From assembly GCA_027559495.1 (NCBI GenBank), contig JAMXSV010000024.1, positions 1,488,001 through 1,552,000 on the forward strand: a stretch of 64,000 nt of DNA, given 5' to 3'. The notes below the pieces were generated by a model, which searched no databases, was not told where the DNA came from, and worked only from the letters and a program-made list of their open reading frames with translations. The DNA is from Aurifilum marmelostoma. Lineage: Eukaryota > Ascomycota > Sordariomycetes > Diaporthales > Cryphonectriaceae. A program made the position numbers and the translations under genes. Positions 11,723 through 23,512 of this stretch are shown in pieces (within the stretch, counting starts at the first letter, position 1; each line of letters starts with the position of its first letter).

Positions 11723-13551
11723 ATGGTCTTGAGCGGTTTAGACGTTGCTAAGCATAGCACTGGGGATGATTGCTGGGTCATTGTTCACGTGCGCATCTCT
11801 CTTTGTCTCCTTGTCTTCTGTCACGCAGCGCAGCACAGACTGACCTTCTTGTTGTTGTAGGGAAAAGCATATGATGTGACCGAGTTCCTGCCAGAACACC
11901 CTGGTGGTATGAAGATCATCCTCAAATATGCTGTAAGTTTTGCTATGCCTGGAAGAAAAAAAGAAGAGAAAAACACACAAGATCAAGAAAGAAGGAAAGA
12001 AAAGAAGAAAAAAAACAGAGAAGAGAAAAGGTTGAGAAGAGCAACTCTTCAGTTCGACTTGTTATTGACCACCTCTCAATGGATTCTAGGGCAAGGATGC
12101 TACCGAGGAGTTTGACCCGATACACCCTCCAGATACCCTGGACAAGTACCTGGACAAGTCAAAGCACCTCGGCGATGTGGACATGAAGACGGTCGAGAAG
12201 GAGGAGAAGGAGGTGACGCCCGAGGAGGAGGAGCGGCAGAAGCTCATCCGGGAGATGCCGCTCCTGGACCAGTGCTACAACCTCATGGACTTTGAGGCCG
12301 TGGCCAGGCGCATCATGAAGAAGACGGCGTGGGGCTACTACTCGAGCGCTGCGGATGACGAGATTGTGCGTGACCACTTCTCTCTCTCTCTCTCTCCTCT
12401 CCTTCTCTCTCTCCAAGGAACCTTGTTCTCCTCAGGAGCAACATTGACACTAACAATCTCTCTTCCGAGACAAAAAAAAACAGACCCTGCGCGAGAACCA
12501 CTCTGCCTTCCACAGGATATGGTTCCGGCCCAAGATCCTGGTCGACGTTGAAAAGGTGGACTTCTCGACGACCATGCTGGGGACCAAGGTGGACGTGCCC
12601 TTCTACGTGACGGCGACGGCGCTGGGCAAGCTGGGCCACCCCGAGGGCGAGGTGCTGCTGACGCGGGCGGCCAGGAAGCACAACGTGGTGCAGATGATAC
12701 CCACGCTGGCGTCGTGCTCGTTTGACGAGATCATGGACGCGGCCGAGGGCGACCAGGTGCAGTGGATGCAGCTGTACGTCAACAAGGACCGCGAGATCAC
12801 GCGCAAGATCGTGCAGCACGCGGAGCGGCGCGGGTGCAAGGCGCTGTTCATCACGGTGGACGCGCCGCAGCTGGGGCGGCGCGAGAAGGACATGCGCAGC
12901 AAGTTTGAGGACCAGGGGACCAGCGTGCAGAGCGGGCAGCAGACGGACAACTCGCAGGGGGCGGCGCGGGCCATCTCGAGCTTCATCGACCCGGCGCTGA
13001 GCTGGAAGGACATAGCCTGGTTCCAGAGCATCACCAGGATGCCCATCATCCTTAAGGGCGTGCAGCGGGTCGAGGACGTGATCCTGGCGGTCGAGGCCGG
13101 GGTGCAGGGGGTGGTGCTGTCCAACCACGGCGGGCGGCAGCTGGACTTTGCGCGGTCCGGGGTCGAGGTGCTGGCCGAGACCATGCCGCGGCTGCGCGAG
13201 CTGGGCCTGCAGGACAGGATCGAGGTGTACGTGGACGGCGGGGTGCGGCGGGCCACGGACATCATCAAGGCGCTGTGCCTCGGGGCCAAGGGGGTGGGCA
13301 TCGGCCGGCCCTTCCTGTACGCCATGTCGGCGTACGGGTTCGACGGGGTCGACAAGGCCATGCGCCTGCTCAAGGACGAGATGGAGATGAACATGCGGCT
13401 GATCGGGTGCACGCGCGTGGACCAGCTCAACCCGAGCCTGCTCGACGTGCGCAGCCTGACGCAGCACGGCAACGGGACGCCGCCTGACAACCTTGCGTGG
13501 TCGACCTACGACCCGCTGGTCAACCCACCGCAGAGGTCATCCAAGCTGTAG
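11723..13551 (+). CDS. CYB2: L-lactate dehydrogenase (cytochrome), flavocytochrome b2 type
   Basis: Four exons: 11723-11788, 11861-11932, 12090-12365 and 12484-13551, giving 493 aa. The N-terminal cytochrome b5 domain (about 1-80) starts at residue 1 with MVLSGLDVAKHSTGDDCWVI. It has the heme motif EHPGG (His35) and a second candidate heme His in DPIHPPDT. A linker rich in Glu follows. The C-terminal FMN alpha-hydroxy-acid dehydrogenase barrel shows ENHSAFHRI, FITVDAPQLGRRE, PIILKGV, the catalytic SNHGGRQLD, YVDGGVRRATD and GVGIGRPFLY. The reaction is L-lactate (or a related 2-hydroxy acid) to 2-oxo acid, with electrons passed to cytochrome c in yeast. Yeast Cyb2 has a long mitochondrial presequence; none is present here, so a cytosolic or otherwise different location is possible. 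The last exon is strikingly GC-rich at third positions, which keeps the antisense strand open. Confidence 0.93.
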
Positions 13552-13555
13552 GGGG

Positions 13556-13588
13556 GTGGTGATGGTGGTGGTGGTGGTGGTGGTGGTG
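13556..13588. repeat. (GGT)n trinucleotide repeat
   Basis: About ten GGT/GAT units lie immediately after the lactate dehydrogenase stop codon, seen directly. Confidence 0.9.
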
Positions 13589-13628
13589 AAGGTGAAGATG
13601 AAGGAAGAGAAGACAAGCCGGAGAGAAT

Positions 13629-13636
13629 TTATACAT

Positions 13637-13671
<35 letters not shown>
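13629..13671. repeat. (TA)n microsatellite
   Basis: An alternating TA tract with a few interruptions in the 3' flank of the lactate dehydrogenase gene. Confidence 0.9.
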
Positions 13672-14568
13672 TATTTATGAGAGTATAGATATGTATACAT
13701 ACATTTTGCACCACACATTCAGCATGATCAATACTATATGTATGCACAGACAGTTTGACTCTTTGTTTCTTTTTTTGGTCATCCATGAACCACAGGACAT
13801 GGTAAAATAATAATGATATTGGGCTCCAGCCACAGCAGCATCAACTTGCTGCAGAGACAAGATTCATCAGAGATCCACAAACCCACAATTCCGTGACCCA
13901 CAAGATGGAGATCTGCATGCTGCAAGATGGCGTACTATGGTACTATCAGACTTATCTGGGAAATCTTGTTCGGGAGGATCCAGATGCATGATGATGATGG
14001 TGGTGGTGGTCGTTGTGGTGGTCGTGGTGGTGATTGGGCCCCCCCCCCTTCTCTGTAAATGCCGTCTGTTCTCTTTCTGCCTCACCTCGCCTGAACCACC
14101 ACCTGACACTCACACACAGACAGACAAACACCATCATCCCGTGTACCTTTGTCTCTCTCCAGCACTACGAAAAATCTGCTGCTTATGCTGTCCTTGTACA
14201 TACAATAAGCGCTGTAAGCAGGCTGGTCAGGGAGGCAGGCGACAGGTTCTCGTCACAAGGAGACGGGAAGGAGAGAGAGGGCAGTGTTTGCTTGCCTAAC
14301 GCTTCTGAGCCAAGGCAACAAGGTCATCATGCCAATCTCCAGCTCGGGGGTCACCTGGTACATCCATCATCCCCGAGCCAAATACGGTACGGGTACCACA
14401 CTACGGTGCTAAGTACCTGCCACCACCACCAACACCAACAGCCACCACCACCAAGCACAACCACAAGCTACGCCGCCATCACCTCACTTGATCAACATTG
14501 CGATGGCCCGTTGATCCCATCCCACCACCACCACCACCGCTACACTTTCCTTTTTCTTCATCTCGTTT

Positions 14569-14640
14569 CTCTTCTTCTTCTTCTTCTTCTTCTTCTTCTT
14601 CTTCTTCTTCTTTTTCTTTTTCTTTTCTTTTTTTTCTCTT
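14569..14640. repeat. (CTT)n pyrimidine tract
   Basis: A run of CTT/TTC units passing into mixed T/C, about 70 bases, upstream of the Rab gene. Pure polypyrimidine on +, with possible triplex character. Confidence 0.9.
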
Positions 14641-15353
14641 TACTTTCTCCCTTCTTGCCTCTGTAGTATTTCACGTGTACTCCAAATTCAGCTCTTGTCA
14701 GCTCTGCCTGCTTCCTTCAATCTCGTTCTATTATTCGCTCCTTCATTGACACACACACACACACTCGCAAACAAGTCTCATCCATTTTTTTTAAATTTTT
14801 TTTATTGCCCATCTCCCCTTGTCTCTGCTTCCTCCAGCCGTCCGCTGGCGCAGAAAGACAGAGGGAGAAGAGACACAATACCCACTCCCGAGGCAAGACG
14901 TGGATTTGGAATTTCAGCCAACCCCAAGCATAAACCATGACGTCCTAATTAATACCTGGGATCCCTCGGTCAACAATCCGTTCCCTCCTCTCCCGCAACC
15001 TCCTCTTCGGCGGCGCGGGCGGACTGGCCGCCATCTTTTCCTCTTCCGAGAAAGAAAGAGTAGAAGAAAAAGGGAAGAAGAAAGAAAACACGCGCGCGTG
15101 TGCAATTGAGGAACCATCCCACCGGCCTGACACCAACTGCGACCCTCGTCAGACAACAAGAAATTCCCGAACGTGAGACCAAACCAGGCGAGCAGCCTTA
15201 TTATTTTTCTGATTTTTGATTTTTCTTAATTCTCCGTGCGACACACGACTGGCCAGGCCGGGCGGGTAGGGAACACACGTACACATACACATACAGAACA
15301 AGAACAAGAGTAGGACCACAAGAGAGACGAAAGCGGAGAAAGAGAGAGACAAG

Positions 15354-16484
15354 ATGTCGTCGACTCTCGAAGCCAAGATCGTCGTCTTGGGCTCCCAGGG
15401 CGTCGGCAAGACCTCCCTTGTCATGCGCTATTGCAAGGGCGCCTTCGAGCCGAGCCAGATCACGAGCACGGTCGGCGCCAGCTTCTTGACCAAGCGCGTG
15501 GTGGACAGTGACACAGACACCACTGTGCGCTTACAGATATGGGATACTGGTATGTACCTCCCGCTCAGGAGGCAAGCAATCCCCGAAAGGGCTGGCTGAC
15601 CGTTTCCCTCTCCTTTGTTCCTTCCACAGCCGGCCAAGAACGCTTCCGCTCCATCTCGCGCCTCTACTACCGCGGCGCCAACGCCTGCATCCTCTGCTAC
15701 TCCATTACCGACGCCCAGTCGTTCGCCGACATGGGCGCCTGGCTGTCCGAGCTGCGCCGCAATCTCCCCCATGACGTCGTCCTCCACATCGTCGGCACCA
15801 AGTCCGACGTCGTCGCCCGCGACCCCAGCCTGCGCGAGGTCCCATTCGAGCGCTGCATCGCCTACGTCGCCGAGAACCTCGCCCCGGGCCTCGGCTCCAC
15901 CCCACCCGCCACCGCCGGCGGTACCCTCACAACCACCTCCAACTCGATATTCGGGCCTGGTAGCCTGGGCAATGGTGCTGCTGCCGCCGCCGCCGGCGGT
16001 TTCTTCTCCTCGAGCGAGTCCCCCTCCGCCGAGCCGCGCAGCCCCACGTCCAAGCGCAGCTCCGGCTTCTGGGGCCAGGAGGTCGGATGGGACGCCTGCC
16101 ACGAGATCTCGGCCGAGTCCGGCGAGGGTGTCGAGGAGGTCTTCCGCGTGGTCACGCGCAAGCTGGTCGAGCAGAACCGCAAGATCCAGGCCGCCATCCT
16201 GGCCGCCACCAGCTCCACCCCCGGTGCCACCCCCCTACGATGCCGTGGCCAGCGCTGGTGCCACCGGTCACGACGGCGGCGGCGGGGCTGCGGGTTACTT
16301 TGACTACGCACGCCCCGGCACCGGCAGCTTCAGGGTCGGCAGGGACCGCAGGTCCTGGCTGTTTTCGCCTGGCTTCTCGCCCAGCGTCACCGTTGAGAGG
16401 GCTGCCCAGCCTATTTCGCAACACCAGTACCACCAGCAGACCAGCGAGGATTATGAGGCCAGGAGGGCAAAGAAGTGCTGTTGA
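15354..16484 (+). CDS. Rab-family small GTPase (Rab24-like), with a one-base frameshift
   Basis: Two exons, 15354-15549 and 15630-16484; the junction rebuilds WDTAGQERF. G1 is GSQGVGKT (residues 13-20), G3 is WDTAGQE, G4 is TKSD in place of NKxD, and G5 is SAES. The TKSD variant and YYRGA context recall Rab24-type proteins, but the orthology is a guess. Between G4 and G5 there is a Ser/Gly/Ala-rich insert of about 80 residues (about 170-245), unusual for a Rab. The frame containing all G motifs runs into an unrelated short tail after the C run 16230-16235. A +1 frame then continues with YDAVASAGATG and ends in KKCC, a classic double-cysteine prenylation end. One C fewer would join the two. 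This is either a sequencing/assembly error or a true break. Rabs direct vesicle traffic once prenylated. Confidence 0.85.
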
Positions 16485-16489
16485 GAGCG

Positions 16490-16503
16490 TGCACACACGC
16501 ACA

Positions 16504-16539
<36 letters not shown>

Positions 16540-16540
16540 A
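16490..16540. repeat. (CA)n(GA)n compound microsatellite
   Basis: A CA run followed directly by a GA run, just 3' of the Rab stop codon; seen directly. Confidence 0.95.
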
Positions 16541-17204
16541 GCGCGCTTTGTTCATCGCTAATTGGGGCGCCACTAATGGACCTGGGCGAGAGCCCTCACG
16601 TGCTCGAATTCCTCACTGAGAAGCAACATTGGCCCACTGAACATGACGGCTTGCCCCACGAAAATGAGGAAAAATCTATGGACGTCTCGGGTGGCCCAGA
16701 GTACGCTCTTCCTTCTCACGGACAGAGGGGTTTGGCGGTGCACGCACCATCCTCTGGGCCCCTACATACGGATCTTATGCTTGGGAACATTTCCTCCATA
16801 CGGACACATCCCCACACCATCCAACCACGCATACCATCATATACCTCCATCGTTTCGTTGTCACGTTTTTAAACTCCTCCTTTGACCTTCCTGGCTAATT
16901 TTCTGTAACAAAGCTCACGGAAATCGAGCATTTTGGAATAAAATGCGGTGCAGTGCATGGAGAAAGAAGGGGGGGGGGGGTGCATTTGCATGTTAGGAGC
17001 ATTCATCTGGCATCGTCTTTGTATCATCATCAACATCATCTTATTTTGGCATATATGCATGGGAGGGGAAATGGCCTTTTTTTTTTTTTTTTTTGCTCTG
17101 CATTTGCTTTTCCTTTTCTTGATCTTCACACTATTTCGCATTTGAAAGGCCTCTTCATCCTTTCCCCTCTTCTTGCTATTTGCAAAGTTATGAGGCGTTC
17201 AAGG

Positions 17205-17234
17205 GATATATATATATATATATATATCGATATA
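17205..17234. repeat. (TA)n microsatellite
   Basis: An alternating TA tract in the convergent region between the Rab and scc2 genes. Confidence 0.9.
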
Positions 17235-17840
17235 TCAACTTGGTGGGTTTGTCTAGGTTTCAGTTACACGGTAGCGTCGACGCATGCAAGTGTGGGTAGG
17301 TATACCCAACACTTAATGAGAAACGGATGGATGGTTAGATGTCCTCTGATGGAACGTACCTCTGCTTACCGATTTGTTCGTCATCTCTACTGCTCACGGC
17401 GTGCACTCGTGTGACTTGTCAAGAGTGAAAAGATTCGAATCTCTTCATTTTCTGGCTGTAGGTGGCTGCTAGATGACACAACTCTTGCGAAGAGAGTGTT
17501 GTGCCATGTGGCCAGCATACCAGCAGCCCCTTGGAAGTAGTAACTATCTTGGCCTCCTGTGAGATGAAACAGCAATTCTAGCTAGCCGATGCAAGTTTGA
17601 GGTATCATGATATCCCGCCTTCCTTCCTAACTCCCTTGAAGCAAGTGCATGTCATAGCCATCTGACGCCTGAAATTATTTGCCTTTGTGCCGCTCGTGAA
17701 CTCCTCACGCCCATGCAGCCCACCTTGACCAGGCTGACCCAGATTTTCAACGACAAAATAAGTAATATAGGCGATAGCTTCCAAAGATCAAAAAAAAAAA
17801 AAATTGAAAATGAGGAAACAAAAAAGGAAAGAGAAAAAAA

Positions 17841-20800
17841 TCAAAAGAACTCCATCTCCTCGTCATCCTCATGCTGGAGCATTGGGTTCTTGCGCGGCCG
17901 CCCGCGCTTACGCAGCTGAGACGCAGACCGAGGGCGCTTCTTGCGCGGTGTAGAATTGGCCTTGCGCTTGCGGCCTCGCTCTCCGACTAGGTCGTCGTCA
18001 TCTTCATCACCGCTCGGGGTGGGTGGATCTTCACCGTTCATATCGTCGTCCTCGTCGGCCACCTTGAATTCTCTGTCCACGTTAAGGAGGTCCACAAAGG
18101 ACCGACACTGGGCGAGCATCCGATCTTGGGTAGCTAGCGAGGTCGTGATCAAGGCCATGTCCTCCCAGAACTTGTCGCCAGTTACCGTCTGGACCTTGAC
18201 GGGCTTCTGGGCCTCCTTCTCCTTGCTGGCCGCCTTCGACTTGCCGTCACGCCTGCTCGTCCCCAGATTATACTGTCGGCGGAGGTAAGTACGCGCCTCC
18301 CACACGGACTGCAGGATCATGGAGCCGGCCGTGAGTTGGCGAAGACGGCGAGCGTCAATCGAAGGTGGAGCTGGGGCGAAGAAGGCACCATCTTGGCCGT
18401 CCATTCCAGCTTGAGATTTCGCGATAGCGTCCATCGTGACTTGGAAAATCTCCGCCTCGATAGCCTGAGCTACGCTAGCTCCGGTGCTGGTGACCAGCTT
18501 CTCCATGGTCGTCACGGTGCTCAGTAGCTCGTGGACTGTGGCATAGTCGAAGAAGGCCAGGTTCTCAATGACAAATTGCGAGAACTGAACGTGCGCGGGA
18601 ATCAGACCTGTGGTATCAAGCTTGCTAGGCTCAAAGTCGATCTGTGCACACAGCTTGTCGAGAAACTTGATGCGATTCTTCGGTTTGCTCGACTTCAACA
18701 CCTCCATCATCATGTGTAGCTTGGCAGTGTACGGTTCCACAGTTGCACCCCTGGGATCGCGGACAATATCACGCTGGTAGGCGAATGCTGATTGGACAGC
18801 CTTCACGTACTCCCTCTCTAACACGGTCTCATGCTTGTCGTGCAGAGCGCGGTGCTCGGCGAAAGCGAGCTCCGAAATCTGGACGACTGACGAAGTCTCC
18901 AGTGTGATCATGGTGACGCCCGTCTCCTTCGGATGAACCAGACCTTGTCGGTTGATGGTAGCCAAGACCTCAACGGCCTGGAGTGCGTGCTCATTCTGAG
19001 AAGCGAGTGCGATCCTCGTAATCTCCTTGAGAAAGCGCTGGGTTGTGGCACTGGATACATCGTCATAGCTACTTCCGCCCATGACTTTGAGGTTTCGCTT
19101 CGCGTCCTGCTCTTCTGAGGCCTTGCTCTCGGAGGTCGATTCTTCCGATCGTTTCTCCTCAGTGAACAGAAATCCCTTGAAAGAATTCAGTATCATGAAT
19201 TCCAATTCTGGCAGCTGTTCGTCAAAGACCTGCTGAAAAGTTGTGTAGACATTCGCTGAGACGAAGTTCCGCGGCCACGATTGACAGATCAGTCCCACGG
19301 CATCGAGAGCAGTTTTTCTGACATCCAAAGGCTGAACGGACTGCGCAAAGGGAATCATCAAGTCCACCATCAACTTCGAGACTGACGATCCCTTGAATCC
19401 GGGAATTTCTTTTTGGTAGACGTCGAACTTGTCTTCAAAGTCGCAGTGATGACCCATCATTCCGGCGAGCAATGAGTATGTCTTGAACATCCTCACCCCT
19501 TGATCCGTCAGGGGCCCACTCCGAGCCATGGTTCGAACCTTCTGTAGTCCCTTGAGAACCGAGATGTGCAGTTTCATCAGATGTTCCTTGCTCCCCAAGA
19601 GGCCGCTGATGATCCACAAACATGCAAATACGTCGTCGAGAAGTGTTCGGGTAAGCTTTGCAACGATAGGTAAGAGAGCGCCTCTGATCTCGGTAAGGAA
19701 CTGATCATGGACTTTGGATAATTGCGGAAGGACGCGTCGGTAAATGACCATCACAGCTCTTGATGCTGCCAGCTCGCCACTAGCAATACTAGCAACCTTG
19801 GGCTGCAGCAGCTTAATCTGCTCAAAGGTGAACAGCCTCGGTTCTGCCTTGGCGAAAATGACCAGGAGATCCAGTGCATCGCGCCCGCAAGGGACAGTGG
19901 GGTCCTGAGACTCTGGATTATCGATCACATCGAACATGCTGGCCACAAGAATCTGGCCAACCTTGAAATTGGCTTCTCTCGATCCGAGTATGGTCTGGAA
20001 AATTTTGTCGAGGACGCTGATAGCCATCCCATGCTTGATCGTTTGGATCATCAGGGCAACATGATCAGCAATGGCAGTTTTGAAAGCCGCAGAGGCATCT
20101 GACGAAGAGTAGGGCGTTATCCAGATCTCCTCAATCATTTGTCGCGCGACTTCTCGGACGCCCTCGTCGGGATCCTGCACACGATGAAGCAGCCCGTTTG
20201 CGATCTTGCTTCGTGCACTTCTGTCAGAGTTGCGTAGGTAAATGTCTCGGGCAAGCTTCAAGGCACGTTTTCGCACCCCGACGCCAGCGTCGCTGAAACG
20301 CTCGATGACCGTCTTGATCATGTCCTTTTCAAGAGCCGGCCTCATCCCGATACATTTCCCTATGAGACCGAGGGCAGAGTCTCGGACTTGAGGAGAACTA
20401 TCCGTCGTGCATTGGACAATGAGCTGCATGAATGTCGAGTCTCCATCCAGGATGGTTGGATCAGTCTCCAGGACATCGTTGACGCTCTTCAAGCTCTTGC
20501 TCCGTACGGTCGCCTGATCAATAGTCATAAAGCGGAGCAGAATGTTGAGGATGTGTCGGTAAGCTTCGCAAAATTGTGAACGAATGACGATGACGTGGTA
20601 CGACAACCTTGCCAGCGCCGGCGAAACCGCCGCGAAGCTGTATTCGCTGGAAAGCCAACGTCGATCCTCAATCATCATGCGCAGACGGTAAGCCAACCGA
20701 CCAAACTCCTTCTCCCGCTCGTCGTCTTCATCCTGGAACCCGTCGAATGCGGCACCAACTTTGCCAGCCCAGTCTGTGGTCAGGAAAGAGACGGCGCTGG

Positions 20801-23512
20801 AGAGGTGTGGATCCTCGGAACATCGCTGGTCAAGATATTCCAGGCTTGCTCTGTAGGGTCCAGACCAAGATACCATCTGCTCTGGGCGTGATCTGAGCTC
20901 CAGAGCAGAATTTGCGAGGTCTGAGAGGTATGTTGACAAGTCAGTCGCTTCGACAGCGTCCAAGGAGTTCACGGTTCTCCGCACGAGAGATCTCAACTTC
21001 GAGATGGCGGCTCCCATGGAACCGAGGACTTCGAGAGCCATGTTCTTCGCTGGTGCGGCGGTTCGTTCGCCGTCGACAAGATTCATCATTGAGCCCATGA
21101 GGATGCGAAGCAGTAGCTCGGAGGCGGGCCAGTCGGGTGACTCCAGACACGTAGTAAGATCCTCGAGAAAGCTCTCAAGTATGCGTCGAAATGGAGACTC
21201 GCCCGTCTTCGTCGATTTGATTGCACGTCCCACCATGAAACCAATGACATGAGACGCATTGTCTCGGGTAGAGGCTGTCAGTGGCGAGGCAGCAGCTTGC
21301 AGTTCTGAGACAGCCCGTCCATTCTGCTCCGCTGCTCTCTCCTCATCCTGGAAAGAGGACACTTTGGCCAAAGCAACAGGTTGATCGCTAACGTCTTCTT
21401 CGGTTGCCTTGTCGTCTATAGACCTCAGCAGCTTACTTTGAGCGCCCTTGACATCAGTTGCTTTGCCAGCGCTGGTCTGTACGAGTCGCAGGATCAAAGC
21501 GGACACCGGTTGTATGCTCTTGCCATCGCTGAGTTTGAACTGACGAGCCTTTTGCTTTGCCTGAGGGACCTTCTCCAGTTGGAGCAAGATGTCGTCCACA
21601 ATGCCGAGTCGGCTCTGGGGGTTCTTCAAGAATATTTGTGAGAGCATATCCATCGCAACCAAGCGGATTCCGTCAAACTTCTGAGTACCGACAACGGAGT
21701 CTCGGTCTGTAGAAGCGTTTTCCACGAACACGAGGTTCGACGATATGGTCTCCAGAGCGGTAACCACAGACTCGGATAAGTCTACGATCGAGACCAGCGT
21801 TGTGAAAACAGAGTAGAGCCGTGTGAAGCTGGTAAAAATAGAGCCAGCCAGCTTCTTGTGCGGTAACAGTGAGTCGAAAAGGCTTTTGTTGTCCTTGCGG
21901 TTCTTGTCTCCATGCTTCTCGCCATAGCGGCGGACCTTCTCCGTCAGAGGCACAACTATACCATCAGCAACGTCTCTGAAGAGACGCAAGCAGTCTTGAA
22001 TCAGATCCTCGGAATAGAGCTGTCTGTCCTCTCGGCCGGCAGACATTATCCTCAGTGCAGTTCGTGCTGCTCTGAGAGCAGTGTCCACGTCTGGCAACTG
22101 CTGAGCCCAAGCCTGCGCATCAGCATCACCCCAGTCCTCGTCGACTCTGAACTCCTGGTCTTGCACCTGCTTCAGCGCACCATCGCTGAGACGCTGTATA
22201 CGTAAAAGCTCTTCAACAGGCACATGCACTATACATCCCAGTGCAATTGCATTCTGTAAAAGCGGCTGGACCTTCTGGTGGGCAGTTGCTGTCATGGCCA
22301 GCTCCTCCTGGGAGTTCACAGAGATGAGGGGGTTCGATCCGGTAGGCATGGCGGCAACACTGTCCTCTGCTTCGAATATCTCGGTGAGGCAGCGACGCAG
22401 TGAGTGGAAAGCGTTGTCGGCTTTCTGTTTCTGGTCACGGTAGACAACCTGAGTCTCATCATACTCGTCTCGCTTCCTCTTCCGGGTCGACAGATTCGAA
22501 GGCTCTTCCACGTGGTCAGCGACTACCATGTACTCGCTCTTGTTGAAGGACGGAGCAGGAGCGAGGTCGATCGAGATCATTCCAGGTTTCTGGGCGCTTG
22601 AAGGGTCTTGCGATGGTGTCGCCACCGACTCCTCTGCAATCGGATAGGTCCCCGCATTTGCATCTGGTTGTAGGGCGGGGAGCAGATGTTCCGGGGCATC
22701 TGTCTGCAAAGGGTCCGGGGAGAGGGTAGCGGCGGCGGCGGCAGCTTCGTATTGTTTCTTTGTCGGTATGAGGACCGCAAACTTGGACTCGCTACGCTCT
22801 GGAGTCTGACCGATTGGCACGTGGCTCTTGGCAGTCTTTACCCGTTCCGCATTGGCTGTACTTGGACGTGATTTGACGCGGGCAGGGCTCTTCGTTATTG
22901 ACGAGCCATTTGCGGAGGGGGCAGCCGATGTCTCTGGAGTTACGTAGCGGTAGGGGACTGACGTTTTATTGAGGACCATCTGAGAAAATGGTGAGAGGTT
23001 CGCGGTTAGATCGTGCGTGGGAGACTTGGAGGCAGCGAGCTTGACACCCGTCTTGAAGTTGCTGTGAGATTATCAGCAGATGCACACCCATGATGCCCCC
23101 CGTTCGATCCTACATCTGTGTGAGCCTTGTAGGGTTGAGCAAGTTCTGAACGTGCTCCAGGCTCTGCTCCAAACGACGCGAGGTTGAGGGTTGGTTCGCA
23201 GCCTCGTTATTCAGATTCTCGTAGTCATGATGAGAGACGAACTCGGCGAAATTCGAAGACAGCGGCCCGGGTCCGAGGTCTGGCGTCGGTATTATGTCTG
23301 TCGTCTGTCAGCTTGGCTCGCTCTCAGATCTTGTAGGGGCTTGAGAGCTCCTCACCCGAGTTGAATGGGATAACAGAGGCAAAAGGCGAGTACGGAAGTG
23401 CCTCCCGAAGCGTCAAAGGCCGCGAGAACTTGGCTTGCTGCCCGGATGGTTGCGCAGACGGCATGAGGCCGTTCTGCGCACCATTGGGGCTTTCTGACTT
23501 CTGGTACGCCAT
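17841..23512 (-). CDS. mis4: Sister chromatid cohesion protein Scc2/Mis4 (cohesin loader)
   Basis: Three exons on the minus strand: 23512-23356, 23297-23114 and 23061-17841, giving 1853 aa. The short introns join FNS-DIIPTPDLG and LTQ-INFKTGV, both in frame with the very long last exon. The large HEAT-repeat protein matches Scc2/Mis4/NIPBL. Landmarks are the central IVIRSQFCEAYRHILNILLRFM segment, RSKSLKSVNDVLETDP, QVRDSALGLIGKC and RFSDAGVGVRKRALKLARDIYL. With Scc4 it loads cohesin onto chromatin and stimulates its ATPase. The N-terminus (first ~200 residues) is low-complexity, as in homologs, and would be the Scc4-binding part. The C-terminus is very basic (GRKRKANSTPRKKRPRS) and contains a KRGRPRK AT-hook-like core at about 1832-1838, followed by an acidic end. 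It is divergent from the rpa12 gene. Confidence 0.95.

Larger units (their letters stand above)
13552..15353. other. Intergenic region rich in microsatellites
   Basis: 3' flank of the lactate dehydrogenase gene and the long upstream region of the Rab gene. It holds a GGT tract, a TA tract, GTGGTC-type repeats near 13995-14035, a long CTT tract and a short AC tract near 14750. The last 400 bases are rich in pyrimidine and then purine runs, typical of fungal leaders. No gene is recognised. Confidence 0.6.
16485..17840. other. Convergent intergenic region
   Basis: 3' flanks of the Rab gene (+) and scc2 (-). It contains a CA/GA microsatellite at its start, a 12-base G run near 16969-16980, a T run near 17078-17094, a TA tract and an A run near 17790. 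The size is large for converging 3' ends, but no coding signal was found. Confidence 0.55.

Noticed and set aside
12313..13467. Long minus-strand open frame opposite the lactate dehydrogenase gene
   Set aside because: It is the antisense shadow of a GC-ending coding exon; its His/Arg/Leu-rich product has no domain, while the + frame is a complete known enzyme.
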